A DNA stretch of 11,096 bases from Cyanobacteria bacterium HKST-UBA02. GTDB lineage: Bacteria; Cyanobacteriota; Vampirovibrionia; Obscuribacterales; Obscuribacteraceae. Shown here one piece after another: positions 6,087 through 11,096 of this stretch. The stretch is taken from assembly GCA_020431945.1 (NCBI GenBank), contig JAGQHH010000545.1:1-11096 (forward strand), read 5' to 3'. Position 1 is the stretch's first letter; every line of letters starts with the position of its first letter. Below the pieces are notes generated by a model. The model was given only the letters and a program-made list of their open reading frames with translations, was not told the origin of the DNA and searched no databases. Position numbers and translations under genes: made by a program.

Positions 6087-6263
6087 TGGAATTCACCGGT
6101 TCGACAAGAAATCTTGGGGAAACCTAGCAAGTTTTTCTTTTCATGTGGAAGAAATAAAATATAAGAAAGGCTATACTGCCTCGGCTGGCCTGAAATTTCG
6201 AGCGACCAATAAGGGCGCGTTGACAAGGGTCCGCCTTCTATCATCCGGGATCCGGGGAAAAAG
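6087..6263. promoter_or_regulatory. Divergent intergenic region with an A/T-rich block
   Basis: This 177-bp noncoding gap lies between the acylphosphatase gene and the J-domain gene. The stretch 6131-6177 is markedly A/T-rich and contains TATACT (6172-6177) on the plus strand and TATATT-like boxes on the minus strand, with no well-placed -35. A perfect TTGACA is present at 6220-6225, with TATCAT at 6239-6244, but only 13 nt separate them. ATCCGGG is tandemly duplicated at 6243-6256, and GGGG at 6254-6257 lies 6 nt before the downstream ATG. Promoters are expected here, but I cannot place them firmly. Confidence 0.4.
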
Positions 6264-8375
6264 ATGGCAAAGGAAGAAACCACCCAGACGATGATCGACG
6301 AATCCGTCATCAAAGCTGCCATAGAGGCAGTCCAGGAAAAAGGTATCGACCTCAATCCCTATACGGTGGCCGACGAGGCGGATTGCTCTCCCGAGGAGAT
6401 TTACCGCGCCCCCGGTCATATGAAGCTCATCGCTGAAGCCCGGGGAATGAGCGACCCCGATCATGCCGAACTCATGAAGTCCCTGGATGAGCTGGGCAGG
6501 GAGCGCGACGCCCTGGCCGAGAAAGTAGCCGGCATGGAAAGCCGGGAGCCTTTGAAAACAGGGGACTTCCCGACCCCGGACGAGATCAGCGAGCAAATGA
6601 AAGAGCTCCTCGAGTCCGAGACCGAAAACGAGCTCAAGCAGCTCGAAGAGGAGCTGGAACAGGCCTACACCCAGACTGCACAGCTTCAGGAAGAGAATCT
6701 CGAGCTCACCCACACGATCAGCGGGCTCGAAAAAGTGAACGAGGCGCTGAACGCCCGACTGCGAGAGCTGGAAGACAAGCTCTCCGAAATCAAGAACAAC
6801 AAGCCCGACACCGAAGACAGCGACCCGGCGGGCAAAGACAAGCTGATCACCGAGAATGAGGCTCTTACCGACCGGGTCAAGACCGTCGAGAGCGAAAATG
6901 ATGAGCTCGTCGAAAGAGTGAAAACAGCCGAAGGGGAAAATGAGGAGTTGAGCGAAACAGTCCTCACCCTACAGCACAAGATAATCGGCCTCGAGAACAA
7001 ACTCGCCGAGCTTCAACAAGAAAGCGAGTCTCTGGCGATGCAACTTCAGAACGCTTTCCACACGAGTTACGAGAAAGGCATCCAGGAGGGGCTCAAACGA
7101 GCCGGAGCCGGAGCGGGCGCAGCGGCGCCGCCAGCAGAGGTCACGCCCCTGCCCGAGACCGAGCCGGAGGAGCCAGAAGAGCCTGAAGTCCTGCACACCG
7201 AGGTCAAGCCTCTGCCTGAAACGGAGCCGGAAGAAGAGCTGGAGACAGCGCCGGAATCCGGAACGGAAGCCGAGACGGTAGCCCCGCAGCAAGATCTGGC
7301 CCCGAGCTATCAGGACATCGTCCACAATTTCGCTCAAACAGGCCCCTATGTGGCGAGCGACTTCAACCCACTGGAAGACCTGAAATGGCGGGATCTCGAA
7401 ACGGTCTACGGTATGGGAGTCCTTTCCATCAAAGATTTCTCCGCGGCAGTGACAGCCAGGCAGCAGGCAGAAGCCGGTGCCCCTCCGGAGCAGGCGACCA
7501 CAGAGACGGAGCCTGTACAAATTCAACCAGAGGCAAACCCGGACCAACCACCTCACGAGCAGAGAATCACCAGCTCCCGGCTCCAGGTGTACGAAGAGAC
7601 CACCGTTTTCACCGAGGCCGGTATGGATTTCACCGGCTCCAGCGACTCCCTCACACCGCTGCCCCCGGAAGCCTATCAGTCGGCGCCCAGCCCCATCGAG
7701 AACCAGGCTCTGCCCGAAGACCAGATTCCCGACTTCGACCAGCTCGATATCTTCGAGGATATCGAAGAGCTCGAGCAGCTGGGCAAGATAGAAGTGCCGG
7801 AGGACCTCCTGGCCGATGTGCCCATCGACGAGGTCCAGAGACAGAAAGCCCAGGCAGCCATGGGCGAGGAGCCCAACCAGGAGCCTTCCGGTGAAGAGCT
7901 TCGCGAGCTCTTGCGCAACCGCATTAAACAGGCCAGCGAGCAGGCTGTCGAGCAGCAGGTGCGCACCCCACCGGCGCCGGGAAGCGAAGAAGGCAAAGGC
8001 GCCCCCGGGCTGACCAAGAAATTCGTCGGAGGCAAGGCCCAGCACACCGAGCAGCCTCATATCAGCCAGAGCGGCATGGCTGCCATGCGGGCGGTCCCCC
8101 CGGAAATTCGCAAGCACTGCCAGATCCTCGGCATCAGAGAAGAAGGTCTCACCCGGGAGATCGTCATGGAGGCATGGAAGAAAGAGATAACCAGCCCCGG
8201 CGTCCACCCCGACCAGGGCGGCGATACCGAGCTGGCGGTCTATCTCAATACCGCCAAAGATGCCCTGCTGCGCTTTATCGAAGACTCCGGTCCCAAGCTC
8301 GGCAAGAAATTCGGAGCCCAGAGCAGCAAAGAAATGTCTAGCAGATTTACCGGCAAGAAAAAGCAAGAGAGCTGA
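6264..8375 (+). CDS. HTH / coiled-coil / J-domain-like acidic protein
   Basis: I do not recognise this 703-residue protein as a named family. Residues 14-58 resemble the N-terminal three-helix DNA-binding segment of TetR regulators (IKAAIEAVQEKG, then VADEADCSPEEIYR). Residues 70-275 are predicted coiled coil with heptad-like Leu spacing, including three 14-residue repeats (197-238). Residues 280-345 are Pro/Glu-rich with a duplicated EVxPLPETEPEE. A short possibly folded segment, about 349-396, contains LKWRDLETVYGMGV. Another acidic, Asp/Glu/Leu-rich helical stretch spans 488-565. The C terminus (612-673) looks like a J domain: CQILGI, a helix with EAWKKEI, the HPD motif at 648-650 within HPDQGGD, and LNTAKDAL. 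J domains stimulate Hsp70 (DnaK) ATPase, so it may recruit DnaK to a DNA- or filament-bound site; this is inference. The ATG is preceded by GGGGA. No signal peptide or membrane segment is visible. Confidence 0.85.
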   Translation: MAKEETTQTMIDESVIKAAIEAVQEKGIDLNPYTVADEADCSPEEIYRAPGHMKLIAEARGMSDPDHAELMKSLDELGRERDALAEKVAGMESREPLKTGDFPTPDEISEQMKELLESETENELKQLEEELEQAYTQTAQLQEENLELTHTISGLEKVNEALNARLRELEDKLSEIKNNKPDTEDSDPAGKDKLITENEALTDRVKTVESENDELVERVKTAEGENEELSETVLTLQHKIIGLENKLAELQQESESLAMQLQNAFHTSYEKGIQEGLKRAGAGAGAAAPPAEVTPLPETEPEEPEEPEVLHTEVKPLPETEPEEELETAPESGTEAETVAPQQDLAPSYQDIVHNFAQTGPYVASDFNPLEDLKWRDLETVYGMGVLSIKDFSAAVTARQQAEAGAPPEQATTETEPVQIQPEANPDQPPHEQRITSSRLQVYEETTVFTEAGMDFTGSSDSLTPLPPEAYQSAPSPIENQALPEDQIPDFDQLDIFEDIEELEQLGKIEVPEDLLADVPIDEVQRQKAQAAMGEEPNQEPSGEELRELLRNRIKQASEQAVEQQVRTPPAPGSEEGKGAPGLTKKFVGGKAQHTEQPHISQSGMAAMRAVPPEIRKHCQILGIREEGLTREIVMEAWKKEITSPGVHPDQGGDTELAVYLNTAKDALLRFIEDSGPKLGKKFGAQSSKEMSSRFTGKKKQES
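6852..6977 (+). repeat. Three 42-bp coiled-coil repeats
   Basis: Three consecutive 14-residue units start at 6852, 6894 and 6936 in the reading frame: ENEALTDRVKTVES, ENDELVERVKTAEG and ENEELSETVLTLQH. Each spans two heptads, and the DNA is diverged, so the duplication is old or held by selection on the protein. They extend the coiled coil of the J-domain-like protein. Confidence 0.75.
7137..7235 (+). repeat. Duplicated 12-residue acidic/proline motif
   Basis: EVTPLPETEPEE (7137-7172) recurs as EVKPLPETEPEE (7200-7235), 63 bp apart, in the linker after the coiled coil. The third-position differences between the copies show that it is not a very recent duplication. Confidence 0.7.
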
Positions 8376-8379
8376 TTCT

Positions 8380-8388
8380 TGCTATAGT
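8380..8388 (+). promoter_or_regulatory. Candidate extended -10 promoter for der
   Basis: TGCTATAGT fits the extended -10 pattern TGnTATAAT with one mismatch and lies in the 35-bp gap between the J-domain gene and der. No -35 is visible 16-18 bp upstream, as expected for extended -10 promoters. A start near 8395 would leave a short leader with AGAGGG (8398-8403), 7 nt before the der ATG. It would let der and the genes after it be expressed independently. Confidence 0.4.
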
Positions 8389-8410
8389 AGACCGGTCAGA
8401 GGGTACGTCG

Positions 8411-9775
8411 ATGGCTAAGAACGTGGTCGCTATCGTCGGCCGCCCGAACGTCGGCAAGTCGACATTTTTCAATCGCTGTGTTGGCGCGCGCCACGCCATA
8501 GTCGACGACACTCCGGGGGTCACGAGAGACCGAATATATAGAGAAACGGATTGGGCGGGCCGCGAGTTCGTCCTGGTGGATACTGGCGGGATCATCACCG
8601 AGAGCCAGGAGCCCATGGCTGCCCAGGTCGTGGATCAGGTCCAACTGGCCATCGACGAAGCCGATGTAATCGTTTTCATGGTGGATGGCAAGCAGGGACC
8701 GACCGGCGGTGACGAGGACGTCGCCAATCTTCTGCGCCGCAGCCGCAAGCCGGTCATAGTGGCAGTCAACAAAGTCGATACTCCCCATGAAGAGATCAAT
8801 GTGCCCGAGTTTTTCGCCCTCGGTCTCGGCCAGCCTTACGGGCTTTCCGCCATGCGCGGCACCGGCGGCGTCGGCGACCTGCTCGATCTGATCGTGGAAA
8901 ATTTTCCGGTTTCAGAGAAACAGCAAGAAGAGGAGTCCGAGTTCGACCCGTCCACTGCACCGCTATCCATCGCCATCGTAGGCAAGCCCAATGTCGGCAA
9001 GAGCTCGATTCTCAATGTCATTCTCGGCACGGACAGGAGCATCGTCTCTTCCGAGCCCGGCACTACCCGTGATGCTATCGACACGACCATGAAATATCAT
9101 GGCCGCGATATCACCCTCATCGATACCGCCGGGATCAGACGCAAGTCCAGAGTCGATTACGGTATCGAGGCGTTCTCGGTGGTCCGCTCGCTGAAAGCCA
9201 TTTCGCGCGCCGATGTGGTTGTTCTCGTGCTCGATGCCAAAGAGAAGATAACCGACCAGGACAAAAAGATCGCCAACAAGATCGAAGAGGCCGGGCGGGC
9301 CGTGGTGGTGGTGATGAACAAATGGGATCTTTTCGAGGACCGCTCGTCGCACACCATGAACGAGATGATCGATGAGGTACACGGCGAGCTCCGTCATATC
9401 GATTATGCGCCGATCCTGTTTACCAGCGCCACGAACAAAACGAGAATTCCGAAGATTCTAGAAACGGCTCTGCAAGCCTATGAAGAGACCCACAAGCGGG
9501 TGAGCACGAGCCTGGTCAACCAGATAGTGAACGAGAGTGTCGCCCTTACACCTCCGCCTTCAGGCAAGCGCGGCAAGCGTCTCAAGATCTTCTACTCCAC
9601 CCAGGTCTCTGCCGCCCCTCCGACCTTCGTTCTTTTCGTCAACGACGAGCGGCTCATGCAAGACAATTACACTGCTTATCTGGAGCGCAAGCTGCGGGAG
9701 GCTTTCGGCTTCGCGGGCACACCGGTGCGCATCACCGCCAGGCCAAAGAAAAAGGGCGAGCGCGGCTTCAAATAG
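8411..9775 (+). CDS. der: Ribosome-assembly GTPase Der (EngA)
   Basis: Der is the essential double-GTPase that acts late in 50S ribosomal subunit maturation. The protein has 454 residues, near the usual length. GTPase domain 1 has the P-loop GRPNVGKS (10-17), DTPGVTRD (33-40), the G3 motif DTGG (57-60) and NKVD (120-123). An acidic linker (171-179) leads to domain 2 with GKPNVGKS (191-198), PGTTRDAID (216-224), DTAGIRRK (238-245), NKWD (303-306) and TSA (338-340). The C-terminal KH-like domain (about 353-443) contains the conserved LKIFYSTQVSAAPPTFVLFVN, followed by a basic tail KKKGERGFK. All nucleotide-binding motifs are intact. A good ribosome binding site (AGAGGG) supports the ATG. It is followed 9 bp later by plsY. 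Confidence 0.98.
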   Translation: MAKNVVAIVGRPNVGKSTFFNRCVGARHAIVDDTPGVTRDRIYRETDWAGREFVLVDTGGIITESQEPMAAQVVDQVQLAIDEADVIVFMVDGKQGPTGGDEDVANLLRRSRKPVIVAVNKVDTPHEEINVPEFFALGLGQPYGLSAMRGTGGVGDLLDLIVENFPVSEKQQEEESEFDPSTAPLSIAIVGKPNVGKSSILNVILGTDRSIVSSEPGTTRDAIDTTMKYHGRDITLIDTAGIRRKSRVDYGIEAFSVVRSLKAISRADVVVLVLDAKEKITDQDKKIANKIEEAGRAVVVVMNKWDLFEDRSSHTMNEMIDEVHGELRHIDYAPILFTSATNKTRIPKILETALQAYEETHKRVSTSLVNQIVNESVALTPPPSGKRGKRLKIFYSTQVSAAPPTFVLFVNDERLMQDNYTAYLERKLREAFGFAGTPVRITARPKKKGERGFK

Positions 9776-9779
9776 GAGG
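9774..9779 (+). promoter_or_regulatory. Ribosome binding site that decides the plsY start
   Basis: AGGAGG overlaps the der stop codon and continues as TGA, giving a nearly perfect anti-16S match. GTG at 9785 lies 5 nt after it, whereas the earlier in-frame GTG at 9779 overlaps the site itself. The later start is therefore preferred. Confidence 0.7.
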
Positions 9780-9784
9780 TGAGT

Positions 9785-10444
9785 GTGGACACGACTGCCA
9801 TAGCATCGGCTCTGGGCATCATCTTCGCCGGCTACGTCCTCGGCTCGATCCCGACCGGATACTGGGTAGGCAAAGCTGCCAGGGGAATAGACATCCGCCA
9901 GATCGGCAGCGGCTCCACCGGAGCCACCAATGTCCTTCGCGCCGTCGGCAAGAAAGAAGCGCTTCTCGTCCTGGTGGTCGACATTTTGAAAGGCTATCTG
10001 CCGGTCCTTGCAGCTTTCCATCTCGAGCAGCAGAATCAGGCGCCCTGGCATTTTCCAGTACTGCATCTGGTGGCAGTGATCGTAGCCACCGCCACCATAG
10101 TAGGCCACAGCAAATCGATGTTCTTGAATTTCACCGGCGGCAAATCGGCTGCCACCGGGCTGGGCACCCTGCTCGCTCTCGATCCGATCGCCGCGCTCAT
10201 GACCTTTGCCACCTGGCTTCTGGTTCTCTTCGTCTCGAGGATAGTGTCCCTGGCTTCAATCGCAGCAGCAGTGGCTTGCCCTCTTTCCATGCTGGCGGTG
10301 AAAGCACCGCCGGCGATCCTGGGCTATTCAATATTAGCTTTCCTTTACGTGACCATCCGGCACAAATCGAATATCGGCAGACTCTTAAAAGGAGAGGAGC
10401 CGAAAATCGGCGCGAAATCCAAAGAAGAGGAGCAAACCGGGTGA
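9785..10444 (+). CDS. plsY: Acyl-phosphate:glycerol-3-phosphate acyltransferase PlsY
   Basis: PlsY is an integral membrane enzyme that transfers an acyl group from acyl phosphate to glycerol-3-phosphate, making lysophosphatidate, the first step of phospholipid synthesis. The three family motifs are present: GSGSTGATNVLR (41-52, numbered from GTG 9785), GHSKSMFLNFTGGKSAATGLG in the middle, and RHKSNIGRLLKGEEPKIG near the end. Hydrophobic helices lie at about residues 5-23, 57-77, 89-103, 134-152 and 155-190, the expected multi-pass layout. The Ser in GSGST replaces the Asn of the commoner GSGN form; I know this variant from cyanobacteria. The alternative start GTG 9779 would add two residues. 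It overlaps the following protease gene by 4 bp (GTGA), so translation is probably coupled. Confidence 0.96.
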   Translation: MDTTAIASALGIIFAGYVLGSIPTGYWVGKAARGIDIRQIGSGSTGATNVLRAVGKKEALLVLVVDILKGYLPVLAAFHLEQQNQAPWHFPVLHLVAVIVATATIVGHSKSMFLNFTGGKSAATGLGTLLALDPIAALMTFATWLLVLFVSRIVSLASIAAAVACPLSMLAVKAPPAILGYSILAFLYVTIRHKSNIGRLLKGEEPKIGAKSKEEEQTG

Positions 10445-11096
10445 AAGAAGCCACGAATCTGATCTTGATGCTGGTCCTGGCCTCGCTATCTTGCCAGAAC
10501 GTCAGGGCCCAGATTACAGCTACCCAGGCAGAATCCAGAGCCCGCGCCGTTGCCGCCGCAGAGTTCATCAAGAACACTCCGGCAACCGCCACCCCGCCCA
10601 CAGCCTCCGAAACCGAAAGTATTGCGGTCTACGAGAAATGCAACCGGGCGGTGGTTAATATCGCTCCGGCATCCACTGCTGAAGAAGTCTCGATGGACGT
10701 GCCACCGGCAAGCGAGGAAGGTAACGGCTCAGGCACGATCATCACCAGGGACGGTTATCTGATCACCAACCACCATGTCCTGGGCAACGCCGAAGCAGCC
10801 AGGGTCCTGCTCCATGACGGCTCCAGCTATATTGCCAGAGTGGTGGGCACCGATCCGAGCAACGATATCGCGGTCCTCAAGATGGAAGCCCCGGACAATC
10901 GACATTTCAGCTTTATATCCTTCGGGGACTCGTCTTCCCTGCAGGTGGGACGCCGGGTCTATGCCATCGGCAATCCCTTCGGTCTGGAGCGTACTATGAC
11001 CGCCGGGATCGTCTCCAGCCTGGGTCGCACCCTCACCACTCCCAGCCGTCGCGTGATCAAAGGGGTGATCCAGACCGATGCCGCCATCAACCCCGG
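10441..11096 (+). CDS. HtrA/Deg-family exported serine protease, 3' truncated by window edge
   Basis: The gene starts at GTG 10441, overlapping the plsY stop as GTGA, and runs open for 218 complete codons to the right edge. Residues 1-23 look like a signal peptide (hydrophobic 7-17) with a plausible signal peptidase I site at VRA-Q (23/24). Cys18 is not in a good lipobox context. A low-complexity Ala/Thr/Pro segment follows. The trypsin-like domain then has EGNGSGTIIT, LITNHHV with catalytic His112, SNDIAVLK with catalytic Asp142, IGNPFGLE, and TDAAINPG at the very end. The catalytic Ser, expected in GNSGGP, lies just beyond the window, as would any PDZ domain. It is probably an envelope protein quality-control protease; which of DegP/DegQ/DegS it resembles cannot be told. 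Confidence 0.93.
   Translation, partial: MKEATNLILMLVLASLSCQNVRAQITATQAESRARAVAAAEFIKNTPATATPPTASETESIAVYEKCNRAVVNIAPASTAEEVSMDVPPASEEGNGSGTIITRDGYLITNHHVLGNAEAARVLLHDGSSYIARVVGTDPSNDIAVLKMEAPDNRHFSFISFGDSSSLQVGRRVYAIGNPFGLERTMTAGIVSSLGRTLTTPSRRVIKGVIQTDAAINP

Noticed and set aside
6220..6244. TTGACA...TATCAT as a standard sigma70 promoter
   Set aside because: The spacer is 13 nt rather than 16-18, so I did not list it as a promoter feature.
6969..8366. Long open frame (465 codons) on the minus strand opposite the J-domain-like gene
   Set aside because: Its sequence has no recognisable domain. It is the complement of a Glu/Pro/Leu-biased coding region that avoids stops on the other strand. 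The plus-strand protein has clear domains and a ribosome binding site.
10492..10496. Cys18 of the protease as a lipoprotein lipidation site
   Set aside because: The residues before Cys (S-L-S) do not fit the usual L-[AS]-[GA]-C lipobox, and a better signal peptidase I site (VRA-Q) follows.
1..11096. CRISPR arrays, tRNA/rRNA genes, insertion sequences, prophage or defence genes
   Set aside because: I saw no regularly spaced palindromic repeats, no tRNA-like cloverleaf in the few noncoding gaps, no transposase or integrase motifs and no defence-system domains. The window reads as core chromosome.

Overview
The window is about 11 kb of bacterial chromosome with densely packed, mostly housekeeping genes. 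There is no RNA gene, mobile element or CRISPR array that I can support. Lineage is an inference: the PlsY active-site motif reads GSGSTGATNVLR, which I associate with cyanobacteria, and the 4Fe-4S ferredoxin/metallo-beta-lactamase two-domain protein is also a type I know mainly from cyanobacteria and plastids. Together with an envelope TPR lipoprotein and no photosynthesis gene in view, this suggests a member of the cyanobacterial lineage, possibly a non-photosynthetic one (Melainabacteria/Vampirovibrionia-like). Confidence is low to moderate; a genome-wide marker tree would settle it.

Layout. Positions 1-197 hold the 3' end of an unrecognised gene (+). Its stop codon abuts the stop of a TPR-repeat lipoprotein gene (198-2066, -). 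That gene is divergent from a ferredoxin-MBL-fold gene (2126-3016, +), with two predicted promoters overlapping in the 59-bp gap. The ferredoxin-MBL gene overlaps by 41 bp, tail to tail, with a membrane-anchored msrA (2976-3587, -). A divergent intergenic region with a tandem A-rich direct repeat separates msrA from dnaX (3754-5754, +). dnaX carries what looks like a complete slippage/frameshift cassette near its 3' end. A hairpin lies between dnaX and the convergent acylphosphatase gene (5790-6086, -).

From 6264 onward all genes are on the + strand. First is a 703-residue acidic protein with a TetR-like helix-turn-helix segment, a long coiled coil and a C-terminal J-like domain with an HPD motif. 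Then come der (ribosome-assembly GTPase), plsY (glycerol-3-phosphate acyltransferase) and the first 218 codons of an HtrA/Deg-type exported serine protease. The last three are tightly spaced (9 bp, then a 4-bp overlap) and are probably one transcription unit covering ribosome biogenesis, membrane lipid synthesis and envelope quality control.

The two most notable observations are the dnaX cassette and the HTH/coiled-coil/J-domain architecture. In dnaX, an A9 run contains the E. coli-type heptamer A AAA AAG in frame, an SD-like GGAGG lies upstream, stops follow immediately in both alternative frames, and a perfect 8-bp inverted repeat encloses the site.
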